Assembly: GCA_009761415.1 (NCBI GenBank)
Contig: QUOL01000002.1
Span: forward strand, 1,426,001-1,490,000
DNA length: 64,000 nucleotides
Direction of reading: 5' to 3'
From: Sarcomyxa edulis
Taxonomy: Eukaryota; Basidiomycota; Agaricomycetes; Agaricales; Mycenaceae
Below the pieces are notes generated by a model. It saw only the letters and a list, made by a program, of their open reading frames with translations, had not been told where the DNA came from and did no database searches. The position numbers were made by a program, and so were the translations under genes. Position 1 is the stretch's first letter. The number at the start of each line of letters is the position of its first letter. Below, one piece after another: positions 40,087 through 53,204 of this stretch.

Positions 40087-40805
40087 CGATGATGATGGCT
40101 GATGATAGACGTTAACATGCAGACACTATTTATACAGACTTGAAGTCCTCGAATAGCACACTGGAGTCTTTTGTGATTCTACGCATCTGGTCAGCTGAAG
40201 GACGACCATGTTGTGGGAGAAGTCGAAGAGTAAAGAGCCGCTCAAGACGCGTGTGTTCTGATCAGTGATCAAGCCTGAGAGACCAGGTGATGTTACGTAT
40301 CGTGAAATTGTCACCCCCGTGGGTTTACAAAGAGCGTAAGACTTTTGCCCTCCGCATGAGTTTTAGAGCGCAGAGGAAGCATCGTCTGACATGCGTATCG
40401 CGGGCTGTCGTCTGCTGTGGTTGAGTCCTGGTCCGGGTGTTCCGATTTTGCCAAAAGAACCGCAAGACAAGAAGACTGAAATAACGGTCCGTGGGGATTT
40501 TGACTCTTTCGAGATGCTTGGAATGTCTGATAGCTGTCTGATGGAGAAGGCGTCAAGAACAAAGAGGTAGATCGAGAAGAATCGACCCTTTGAAGATGGA
40601 AGATGGACTCGATTAAGTACACGTTGCGTTAATGAGAATTGAGATTGCATTTTGGAAAGATACACGTGACTCAAAGACGCGACGCGACCGAAAAGTCTGA
40701 AGTCCGAAAGCAAAGGCCTCTGGCTGTCAATATGCAGGATAGAGCTATAGTCATCTCAGACATGTTCGTAAGCACGCACTCGAGCAAGGCTTCGCATTGT
40801 CCACG
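40087..40805. other. Intergenic region, ORC4 3' end to GH92 5' end
   Basis: 720 bp between two minus-strand genes. It should contain the GH92 promoter and the ORC4 3' UTR. Only chance frames of up to about 115 codons are present and none looks conserved. Confidence 0.5.
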
Positions 40806-42919
40806 CTACTGGGCCTTTGTCAACCACTTCTTCAGATTCGTTTGTCCCATCTTCGTGACTGCTGCCTTGATATCCTCTCTTTCTACTACGCACCTATACT
40901 TTACGAACTCTTTGGCAATACTTGGAGCTGGCGCAGCAGCGAGTATAAATATCTTGGCCGAAATCAGAGTTTCGAAGGCCTGAGAGCCGGAAGTCAGTGG
41001 GGTGAACGGCAGAAAGCGAAAAGAACTGCATACACTCATTAGGATCTCTCGCGAGCATTTTAGCATCCCTATACTCCCGCCATTGACCTGTACAGGTGCA
41101 GAGGTAGATGCACGGACTTGATCTCTGAAGCACTCATGGAGCATCTCAAATGTTATGGTGTCGTGGCCAGCTGTTTGGGAATGTACAGAAGCGACGAGCA
41201 GGCAAACTGAGGGATAAGGAAGGGCTACAAAACGGTCAGGCTGTTGTTCATATTGTTTGCTTGCCATTTGACCTACAGTGAAGAAATGGATATCGAGGAC
41301 GGCATCGTTGAGTCGTAGCTGCAGATACGAGCTGAGGAGAGGATAGGAATGGTGAGGACGGTGTCAACTCGAGGATCGGTGTAGTCTAGAAGGCAAGTCA
41401 ACGAGAGATCTGTTAATCGAGGTGGAATGGGATTTGTATACCATGAGTCGACTAAGCATTCTAATGTCTCTCGTAACACTGAAGGTTTCATTCAGAGTGT
41501 TCACAACTACCTTCTCTTCCAAAAAGCGATCGACCCCACCTTTCCATAGTGTACTCCACTCTTCCTCATCATCTTCAGCAATATCCTGACCAGATATGGG
41601 GGCACATAATGTCTTCCTGAGAATCCCCGTCCAATCTTCTATCCGACTCGGTGGAGCAGTCCTGATAGTTCTCCCAGAGAATCGGCTCTTGACTCTCTTC
41701 TCTAGGAGATTAATGGTATCTACACGGCTGGTGACGCCAATGACGGCCAAACCTTTGTTCTCATGACCTGCGTGACATGACTGCACAGTGTCAAGGAGAC
41801 AGTAAAGGAGTAATTGACGTGCATGAAATGAGAAGAGGTCGAACCCGTCTATCACAACAACAGTCGGACGAGATAATGTGGGTATAAGTGCAATAAGAGC
41901 AGGGAGATGAGAGGAAGAAGGCATAGATATGGTTTGTTGGGTCGCAGAAACATCGATGTCGAGGAAAGGGTTGACATCTTCTTCTCTGTTGACCTTCTCG
42001 TGATCAGAATCCGGGTTATCTGCAGACAAGAAGGAACATCCTGTTTGTTGAGTGAGCTGGTATGCAATTTCGCGCATAGCAAGGCGATCAGTCAGGTGGG
42101 CCCATCCTGACAAACGAAGTACGATGGGTTTTTCTTTGAGGGTTGAGAGGCATCTTTCGATGAGCTACCAAGATGGAATGTCAGAGATCCGAAGAGACTT
42201 ATTGGAGAAAGTTTTCATACGCGAGTCTTTCCGCTCCCTCGAGGTCCCAGCAGAAGGCAACTATTCCCTTCACCGCGAGACACACTTCCATCAAGGAGAT
42301 CGGCGAGTTGTTGGTATGCCACAGAATTTGTAGGTGGAGTGTCGTCAGCATCGTCGTCGCCATCATCTAGGTCGGGAGGATTTTGCAATGCGCGTAGGAT
42401 TGCGCGCTTTTGAGCATTAAGACATGGATGCAGGTGTAAAGGCAGAACGCGTGGCAGACGACTCGGGGATGCTTGTGGAGTGGCGGCTACGATTCTTTTC
42501 TTGGATGGAGATACCTGAGGGGTCACAATTTCTGTCCCTGTATTCTTGGAAGGGGTTGTCTGAAGAGATAGATCTAGGGAGGGTGAAGTCTTTCGCTTCT
42601 TTGTCGGTGATTGAGGAAGAACGAATTCGTCCTCCGAATCCGATGCTTCAGAGTCTGGTACAGACTGTAATCCAGCTAGTACTGTACTCTTCTTGGGAGT
42701 GACAGGCTGTTCCTTTGCCGGAAGCAAGGCGAGTTCATCGTCAGAAAAATCCGATTCTCGAACTTGTTTTCTGAGTGTTTGTTTACGAGGACTGGCCCGT
42801 GGCTTTGTGGGAGTTGTCCTGACTCTTTTCGCAGAGGGAGTATCGATGATAGTGCCAGATCGGAGACGTCGTTTAGCAGGAGAGTCTTCGATAGCTGCAG
42901 ACTTTCGTTTGGGTGGCAT
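40806..42919 (-). CDS. ORC4: Origin recognition complex subunit 4
   Basis: AAA+ subunit of ORC, which marks replication origins and loads MCM2-7. ATG 42919 starts MPPKRKSAAIEDSPAKRRLR, a basic Ser/Pro-rich tail of about 170 residues. The AAA+ domain has Walker A LLLGPRGSGKTR (about 42210-42245), then IVLRLSGWAHLTDRLAMREI, Walker B-like VVVIDGFDLFSFHARQLLLY (41810-41870) and sensor/arginine region VTSRVDTINLLEKRVKSRFS (41690-41760). The C-terminal winged helix begins FVALPYPSVCLLVAS near 41230 and ends KMGQTNLKKWLTKAQ at 40806. The Walker B position normally occupied by Glu is Gly here (codon GGG). I estimate about 620 residues and five or so introns. It shares a short divergent promoter with MED20. 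Confidence 0.94.
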
Positions 42920-43034
42920 GATAACGAGTCGGGAGAGAAGGAGGTGTGACGAATTCACGCGTCGGGTTACGTTGTGTCACACGTTTTCTTCAATTCGAAC
43001 GGCCAAGGCCCAACTGGTCCCTCCCTTTCCGACG
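42920..43034. promoter_or_regulatory. Compact bidirectional promoter, ORC4 / MED20
   Basis: Only 115 bp separate the ORC4 and MED20 start codons. An ACGCGTCG element is visible at 42957-42964, resembling the ACGCGT (MCB) box used by MBF-type G1/S regulators in other fungi. Its use here is inference. Confidence 0.55.
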
Positions 43035-44059
43035 ATGGGCTTCACCGGGTCTGCATTTCGTTGATGGATTTGTTTTCGTGCCAATTCTCATCTATATCGT
43101 TATGTAGACTCGCGCGTTGGGTCAATGCTCCCCAGTCAGGTGTTGAACTCATACAAGACAATATTCTCGTCAATCATCGCGGTAGAATCATCGGAAAATG
43201 GCAACTCACAATCAGATCCTACCGCTCATCCCTATCTCAAATCCCTGCTTTGAATATACCATCAGAACGTACAATGTGTGCTCTCACTATGCGAGAAAAT
43301 GTTTTTGTACTGCTAGAAGATCCTTTGGCGCCTACTCGTGGAGATATCATGGAACTCCCGCCTTCACCAGCACCACAGGGACACCACTCGCAATCGCACT
43401 CCTCTTCTCACGTCCCCTCACACTACAGAACTACTTTTTTGACTCTTAAGCCTCCTGGCGCACTAGAGCAGTTACTGGCTCATCTTCAAGCGCGATGGAC
43501 TTCTGTCCGACAGTCTGGATCTACCGCTGCTAGAGGTCATGCAGCCCAAGGACAACAAATTCTCGTTGACGGATTCTCATTTACGATCGGAAATGACTGG
43601 GTTGTGCGCATCGGTAACGTTATCCTTCCTGGAAGCTTAGTGAAAGGCATGCTCCTCGAGGTAAACCCAATGTTTATCGACAAACAAAGTTGATACTTAT
43701 CTCTTCACGAACAGGCAGAGTACCTTCCTCTACCCGTCTTACATTCTCCGATAGCAGATGGGACTTCAGAACTTCTTTCCAACCTCTTGACGTCAATTCT
43801 TCCGAATATCAAAGAAGCCAAGACTGTCGCCGTGACTATCAGCGATTCACAGTGGGAGGACGTACTATGGGACCGAGAGGAGGAGGAAAAGGAAAACAAT
43901 GCTGCCAACGAGGAGGGAAGGAAAGACGGCGATGATATTTACGCATATGGCGAGGAAGATGTATCCGCACCGAGAAAAGGGGACTGGTCAGGAGTGGATA
44001 GAGACCGTAGATCAGCATTCTTGATAATGGGGGCCCTGAGATCAGAGGGTATTCTCTAA
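43035..44059 (+). CDS. MED20: Mediator of RNA polymerase II, subunit 20
   Basis: Head-module subunit of Mediator, nuclear. A 14-nt first exon (43035-43048, MGFTG) is joined across an intron of about 60 nt to LARWVNAPQSGVELIQDNIL, giving the characteristic MGFTGLARW start. NHRGRIIGKWQLTIRSYRSS follows. The fold is a TBP-like MED20 domain with DGFSFTIGNDWVVRIGNVIL near the middle (43566-43625), an intron at about 43660-43712, and EAEYLPLPVLHS after it. The C-terminus is charged and ends RRSAFLIMGALRSEGIL at 44059. I estimate about 290 residues. An upstream ATG-independent frame exists but lacks similarity. The very small first exon makes this gene easy to mis-annotate. Confidence 0.9.
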
Positions 44060-44282
44060 GAATGTGTTGCTCGTCGTGCGAGGTCTTGAGGGACGTAACT
44101 TCTTGAGATGTATAAATCACGAGGTTGCATGCTGCCTCGCTCAACCTTCAAATTCCACAAATTCAAAGTTCAGCCTTCTAAATTCATGTCTTGACTCATA
44201 TTCTTCTCCAACTTCGAAACGGTATCAGAATAGTACCAGCTAGCGCTGCTGCAAGGGCATGTCATGGTTCAAGATTTCCCCC

Positions 44283-46208
44283 ATGATGTTTACCAGCGCT
44301 CTCAACAGTCGACTTGCACATCCCCGTAAACTGCCGTGTCTACTATGTCGACACAAATCCTCTGCTCTGCATTTCTATCAGAACCGCCAACTCGAGCTAT
44401 ATGCATCCAAGCAGGCTAAACGACTGACTCTAAGACAGCTGGTGTGTATACAAGTAAGCTGGTTTCGTTTGTGCTCATCCGTTTCCGTCAAGGTCTTCTA
44501 TGGACGGTCCATGAATGAGGAACGCCTGATCAAGGTATGCATATACTCCTTATACCTACCTTTTCTCCATCTAACCTGGGGTATCCGGAAATAGAGTGCC
44601 AACTATGTCCGAACAGAACTGCCTGTTCGTATAGCGCACCGGATCAGAGACCTGCAAGCTCTACCATACGTTGTGGTCACCCAAGAGGGTGTTGCTAAGG
44701 TCTACGAAGTAAGCTACTTCATTCCCACCCCCTTGCACTTTCTAACTGGCAAATGAGCAGCTCTACTGGAGAGCCTTTGAAAAGTGCGGATACGAACTAT
44801 CTTGCAATCAGCCGTATGTATTCGCTAAATCGTTCTGTCAGGCTTCGATTATATCCTCCTGTCACTTCCATGGCCGAAAACGAAGCTTTCTGTGAATTTC
44901 TTTCTGGCATACTGGCCGAACAGTTGAGCATCGTCCATATGACTCATACCTTCTGATACAACAACTGCTGATACCTAACCTTGCAGCGTGACTGTCATTC
45001 CAAGTCTGTCTCTAGGTCTATCTCTCTCCTCCCCCTACCTTCCCCCAGACGAACTAGACTCCTTCATGCGCCGGATGCTTGTCTCCCGCATCTCCAGACG
45101 CGTCCTTGCTGAACACCATATCGCCCTGAGCGAAATTCTTGCAGGACGGCGTAGCCCTAACGAGGCAGAACCACACGTTGGAATCATATTCACGTGTTTA
45201 CACGTTAAACGGAGTATCGAAAAATGCGCGCAGCTTCTAAGGGAAAGACCGTTTGGTATTGAAGACCATTATGGTGAGAGTGCGAACAAGTCCTGGCCCG
45301 AAGTCGTGGTAGACGGACATACCGAAACTGAGTTTGCATATATTAGAGAACATCTGGAGTACGTCGCCATTCTCTTTCTCTTTTCGGCTATCAAGACTGA
45401 TTATGGGTCTGGCAGATACATCGTATTCGAGCTTTTAAAAAATGTATGCATGCCTTTCCTTTCCATCATATGTCGTTCTCACTGTCATGCCTATGCCTGT
45501 AGTCTATGCGCGCTACTGGTTTACATCACCAGGGTAAAACCCCCCTTCCGCCAATACGTGCCACCATCGTAGCAGGAGTCAATAATGTTGGGATCCGTAT
45601 ATCCGATCAAGGTATATAATTGTCACATCTCAAGCTACCTTTTCTGACGGCTACTTTCGTAGGAGGCGGTCTTCTCTCTCCACAGACCCAAATAAAGTCC
45701 CCGGCAGACCTCTTTTCATTCTCACACATCAGAAATGCAACCAGGCTGGAGCATTCACGTATAGGCGCACTACGGACCGTCAGTTCGAGTCCGAAAGGCA
45801 TGCGAGCTACTGTAAGTGAACAAGTGGGTAGGTGGCAGTATGATGAAGAAGAGAATCTAGTAATTGAGAAAGACGCTGGCATTGGGCAACATCCAAGAAT
45901 CGGCATTGGACTTCCTATGAGCAATATTTTCGCAACGTTCGTTCTTGTTCAAAGAGAATTTATCCTCCGTCCTGATGCTTTTTTCTTCAGATATTTCGGA
46001 GGGTCTATCGAACTAGTATCGTTAGATGGCTGGGGTATGTTTATGGTCAGATATTTTGTTTCGACAGAAGAACTGATTCTTTTGATCGATTTCTTGTATA
46101 GGAACGGATGTATACATACGATTACCCAAACTGGTTCGTCACCTATGCACCTTGCTTCTGAATACCGAGCTCACTATGGATACAGGGTACGAATTTAGAG
46201 GACATTGA
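44283..46208 (+). CDS. Mitochondrial PDK/BCKDK-family protein kinase
   Basis: Kinase related to histidine kinases that phosphorylates and inactivates pyruvate or branched-chain 2-oxoacid dehydrogenase in the mitochondrial matrix. The N-terminus MMFTSALNSRLAHPRKLPCL is presequence-like; an in-frame ATG at 44259 is an alternative. The helical domain includes KRLTLRQLVFYGRSMNEERL and VRIAHRIRDLQALPYVV. The GHKL ATPase part carries the N box EYIVFELLKNSMRATG across an intron (about 45415-45530), G1 box ISDQGGGLL across another (45600-45675), and G2 box GIGLPMSNIFATYFGGS (45900-46010). It ends MDTGYEFRGH at TGA 46206-46208. I estimate about 450 residues. Family membership is firm, but sequence reading alone does not settle pyruvate versus branched-chain specificity. 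Confidence 0.9.
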
Positions 46209-46651
46209 AGTGTAGAGGAACGTCTGTTGTACTCTGTAATCCTGCATGACTCCATGACATTTGTCGACATCCGTGAGATTTCAGACACGGACACGCTAGA
46301 ATTTCCTGAGGTAGGTAAGTCTTATGTGCTTTTTGAGAAGACCAAGTGACGCGTACAATGGTGGTCCTTTTTCATATACTTTTCTAGGCAGCTTGAACTG
46401 CAAGGGGAAACATGCTAACAATAATACCCACCGATACCAAGTATCTGGACTGTCCATGGTCCAAACGATCGATGATCATGATGTAATTTTAGCTCAACGC
46501 TCAAGTCAACAGCTCGATTAGATCAGATAAACATGATCTCTGTAGTCCGAATGCGCTTCGTCTCGTACCCTGGCGCTAAATTTCTGACAACGTGCCAGTA
46601 CAAAAAGGCACCGCCCATTCTCTTCAGAGTCTTGTGCCGCTCCACTTAACC
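46209..46651. other. Intergenic region, PDK to orphan gene
   Basis: About 440 bp between two plus-strand genes, with only one short chance frame (46324-46521). It is presumed to hold the kinase 3' UTR and the promoter of the next gene. Confidence 0.5.
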
Positions 46652-47937
46652 ATGGATCTCCCTCCACCAGCATACGATGTCTCGCAGCTAGAATTCGACC
46701 AAAAGACAGCCACCGCGCTCGAGACATCACTTCAGACTCCAGATCCCGTATCTCAGGAGGACGAAAGTTGGCAAGAATGGGATGAAGCTGCCTATGAGGC
46801 AGCTGCCCGGGCTTTGAGAAGGAGTAATTCGGGCGAAGGCTCTTCTTTCGCATTAAGAGCTCCTCTGGTTTCCGTAGCGCCTCTACGCATCCAGAAGAGC
46901 ACTGAATCAAAGGTGCCTGCGAGAGGCATACATCTAGCGAAGCAACGTCCTAGCTGGCTCGCGGATGCAGCGTTGGACAGCTCGAGCACAGCTTCATCCT
47001 CGTCTGCAGAATACTCGAGCGCGCTGCTTCCAGCTCTACACGTAACAAACGGTGAACCGGAACCTCCGAGCCCTCTATTCACACACTACGATATTCCAGA
47101 AGATGACGAAGATCGATCTATCCCACCTCCTGCGTTCACTGCAGTTGGCCCCTCCTTGGACGGACCACCATTCGAAGAGGTGGTCACTTTAGCATACCAT
47201 GGGAATGATTTGAATCCAGCCTCACTTCTGATGTCCCCGGTACCTTATCATACTTCCCTTGCGTACGCGACACACACAAATATACCTCGCCCACTTTCAC
47301 AACAAACGCACCACCACCCACCATATCAACAATACCGCCCCTTGACGCCAGAATCTCGCATTGCCCCTCAACCACAATACCGTCAATCCCTTCCCACCGC
47401 CCAGCGGCCTCCTCGGCAACATATTTCTTCTCGACCCATGACTACCTATACGCCACGACTTATGCAACCTTCTGCTACAGAATTTGACCATTCTATTGCA
47501 TATACTACTCGTGGAGGGTCCTCTGAATCACCAAATTATTCCTCTGCATCGTCGTACTCCATCAACGCTGCAGAATTTTACAAGTAGGTGCGCAGTCTGT
47601 TCTCATAATATCATATTCTCATCTCTGGTGGAAAGTCCTGCTGTCTCTGCCCATCTCACGCCCTCGAAGAATACAAAAGTGAACAGGCCAACCCCGTAAG
47701 CTATGCCTTTGATTATTAGCAAAAGTCAGCTCATTATTCGTATCCAGAACGACGAAAGGCTCCAACAAGTCGCCGAATACACCTTCCCATCCTCCTCCAG
47801 GCGCGTACAACCGCAATTCTTGGATGCCTTCTTCGTCCATGTCAGAGAGTTCTCGCCTTCCGGATCATCACCGAGGTCAGTCTGGACAGGATAGGTGGGC
47901 GACTTCCGAATCTCAGTTAAATTCCTACCAGCTGTAA
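46652..47937 (+). CDS. Hypothetical disordered protein with N-terminal PPxY motif
   Basis: Not recognised. Three exons (46652-47583, 47636-47695, 47748-47937) with two introns of exactly 52 nt give 393 residues. It starts MDLPPPAYDVSQLEFDQKTA, containing a PPAY motif of the type bound by WW domains. The rest is low-complexity, rich in Ser, Pro, Gln and Tyr (THHHPPYQQYRPLTPES, SSASSYSINAAEFY). The exon-3 frame (PPGAYNRNSWMPSSSMSESS) matches the composition of exon 1, which supports the splice choices over the competing frame. The stop TAA at 47935 sits inside a perfect GTAAGT donor, so the protein may end elsewhere if a 37-nt intron is removed. A WW-domain partner or adaptor role is only a guess. 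Confidence 0.65.
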
Positions 47938-48248
47938 GTCGTGACCATAGTTCATGTGTACATGGTGTAGGTTCATGCATCCCGATACCATCCCACTACT
48001 GGTGTACTTATATACTACCATACCTCCCCAACTTGTACCGTACTTGTATAATAATAACGCCGTTGGCAGTGCTAGTCTCACTGAGTACTGGTGGTGCTGA
48101 TACGTAAATGGCTGCTCAGTATTAGCATTTCAAATACTTGTAACCTGCCCCAAGACTCGGACTACGGACTAAGTACTACGCTGCACTCATTTTCTCTCTT
48201 GATCCTCCGGCCCCCCTGCGATCTTCTTTCTTTCTTGTTAACCACGCC
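47938..48248. other. Intergenic region before NDR kinase; possible alternative last exon
   Basis: 311 bp. If an intron at 47934-47970 is used, the preceding gene would extend to TGA 48098-48100, adding 43 residues. Otherwise this is 3' UTR followed by the kinase promoter. Confidence 0.4.
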
Positions 48249-50249
<2,001 letters not shown>

Positions 50250-50527
50250 GGATTGCCTTGACTTCTACGCAGCTGGTCTGTTCCAGATCTCCTTCATCTC
50301 TGTACTACCTATCATACACATACCACGCGCAGCATTGCATTGCCATGTATAATTACTAGTACACATCTTTTACAAGGTCAAAAAACATATAGAGAGCCTT
50401 CGATTATTCCCGTCACATGTCCTGAAAGCTATTTTCGATCGGCTCGATCGAGTCTTGACTTTCGCCTTGGTCTCCTCCTAACGCTCTCTGGAGCTCAAAT
50501 CACCACAAAACATCGGAACGACGTAAC

Positions 50528-53019
50528 ATGTCGACTTCTACTGCTTTTGCGGGCTCATGGGCCTCGCTTCCAACTCCATTAACGCCCTGGATGTATGTCT
50601 TGTTCAACTAACCTCTGAAACCGAATGAAATAATAAGGATTCAAGCCTTGATGTCATACAGTCCATGGGCCACACTAGGATGACCCCAGTACAAGCCTCA
50701 ACTATCCCTCTATTCATGAAACACAAAGACGTTGTCGTGGAAGCTGTTACAGGCTCGGGGAAAACACTTGCATTCGTGATTCCTATACTTGAGCGTCTTG
50801 TGCGCAGGGAGCAAAAACTGAGAAAAAACGAAGTTGGTGCGCTTATCATCAGTCCGACAAGGTATGTGTCTTGTAGTTTTATTTCATCAACATCGAAGTT
50901 CTGATACTATGGCGCTAGAGAATTAGCAACCCAGATACACTCAGTATTCTCGTTGTTCCTGTCTGCCCAACCAACAACACTTCGATCCTCTACTGAACCC
51001 AATACTGAGGACGATGTGGAACAAGAATACCCATCGCCCCTCCTACTTGTGTCCTCCTCCCAATCTTCTCCTGCTGATGACATACAACGTTTTATCTCAA
51101 GTGGTGCCGACATCATCATCGGAACCCCGGGTCGTGTAGAAGAATTTTTGTTGGGAAAGGGGAAGACGGCTGTTAGCGCTAGGGAATTAGAGGTCCTCGT
51201 CCTAGATGAAGCTGATCGGTACGCTCTACCGTGAATGCATTGACCGTCTCACTCATCAATATGGCAGTTTACTTGACTTAGGATTCCAAGCTACATTAAC
51301 ACGTATCCTTACCCACCTACCCAAACAGCGTCGCACAGGCCTTTTCAGTGCAACGATGACTGATGCTGATGCTCTGTCCGAACTTGTGCGAGTCAGCCTT
51401 CGAAATCCTGCGCGAATAGTTGTGAAGGTGCAATCCAAGAAGATGAAGGCAAAGGATGGGCCAGATGGAAAGCTAAGTAGAGGCGAGGTCATCGAGGAGA
51501 GACGGATTCCTGCTAAGTGAATACTTTCCTTGTCTCTTCCATTTTCTATCTTTGACAATATCGATATAGCTTGCAGAACTTCTATTTGTCGTGTCATTCC
51601 TCCGAAAAACTGGTTCAATTAACACGAATAATCGCGCACGAAATATCACAGCACCAGTCCTCACAATTTATCGTCTATTTCGCAACATGTGCTTGTGTCG
51701 ATTATTTCTACCGAGTAAGTAACCCTCTGAATCGTCCCGAAATCAACACTAACGCCTATGTTGTATATTTACAGATACTCCCTGCCTTGTTACCGTCTTC
51801 CACAGTTCTGTATTCTCTACATGGACATCTACCTCCCGCTGCACGCACGCGTGCGCTGACCTCCTTCTCTACTGCAACATCGACTCCCTCCTCCCCATCG
51901 ATCCTCCTGGCCACAGACGTTGCAGCCCGTGGTTTGGATCTCCCAAATGTAGATGTAGTGATCCAATTTGATCCACCGGCTGACCCCAAAGCGTTCTCTC
52001 ATCGATGTGGTCGCACTGCCAGGGCAGGTAGAAGCGGTAGGGCTTGGGTCTTACTTGTCGGAAGAGAAACGGAATATGTTGGTGCGTACAAGCTCTTTGC
52101 TGAAAAAATGACCGCCATCTCACACCTCTACGACCGTTCAGAATTTATGGCTGTCCGAAAAATACCCATCAAAGAACGCTCCTATCTACTAGAACGCTCT
52201 CTAGCGCCACCTATATCGGAGCAAGAAGAAGACAAAGACACACGACCTGATGACCCGACTGTTACTCTATACCTTGAAAAAATCCGTAAAACACTACTAT
52301 CGGATCGAGCTATACACGATCAGGTCAGAATCACATTCTTCGCGAAGGAGATGTTGTATACTGATTATGCCGGTGATCATGATTAGGCAGCCAAAGCCTT
52401 CGTGTCATTTGTTCGGGCATACTCTAAGCACGAAGCGTCGTACATTTTTCGTTTGAAGGATCTGGACCTCGTCGGAGTGGCCAAAAGCTTTGGATTACTG
52501 CGTCTTCCTAGAATGCCGGAACTGAAAGACTTGAGTAAGGACGGTTGGGAAGATGCAACGGTGGATGTGAGTGTTTCTGCATCATCGTGGGTTTTGATTC
52601 TGGCTGATCTCGTCTAGTGGAATACATTTGCATACTCGGACAAGGCCCAAGAGGAGAAACGTCTTGTCGCTGGAGCCGCAGCTGCGACAGCACTTGATAA
52701 TGAAAGAGAAAAGCGTAGAGCAGATCGCGCAGAGAAGAAAAAGCTGAACTCAGCATGGAGCGAGAAGGTCGGTCGACGAGAAGAAAAGGAGAAACGGCGG
52801 GAGAAGAAGGGCAGGAAGAAGAAGTGGCTGAAGACACAAGTCGAAGTCCTTCCGGGAGCAGGTGAAGATGTCGGAGGCTTGAAGAGAGGACGTTCTGAAG
52901 AAGTAGATGAGGATGATGGCGATGATTGGGAAGAATTGGCTAAGGAAGAGAGAATGGCGAAGAAGGTTCGAAAAGGGGATGTTTCCCAAAGTACTTTTGA
53001 CGCAGAGTTCGTCTTTTGA
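50528..53019 (+). CDS. SPB4: DEAD-box ATP-dependent RNA helicase, Spb4/DDX55 type
   Basis: Nucleolar helicase needed for 60S ribosome assembly. ATG 50528 starts [20 protein letters not shown]. After the first intron the Q-motif region reads [20 protein letters not shown]. Motifs follow in order: I AVTGSGKT (50746-50769), Ia SPTRELATQ (across an intron near 50860-50920), Ib GTPGRVEEF (51124-51150), [21 protein letters not shown] (51345), [12 protein letters not shown] (51664), [15 protein letters not shown] (51905), [17 protein letters not shown] (52000). The C-terminal Spb4 extension has [20 protein letters not shown] after an intron ending at 52386, then a Lys/Arg/Glu-rich tail ending STFDAEFVF at 53019. 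I estimate about 700 residues. The acidic insert after motif Ia ([14 protein letters not shown]) is a common feature of fungal Spb4 proteins by my reading. It is convergent with the PX gene. Confidence 0.94.
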
Positions 53020-53204
53020 CCCTCTTGGAGACCAGCATGTATAGCTGTAGATTAGGTGTGATTTCATTAGAGATTCGTTACAAACATGGCTAGTGTGGCT
53101 AGTGTTACAGCAGCGTGAGTCAGATGAGGTATTTGGGATACGTAGAAGTTAGTGAGGATACTTGTGCAGAATATCAGTCCGAAAGTAAGTACGATAATCT
53201 ATGG

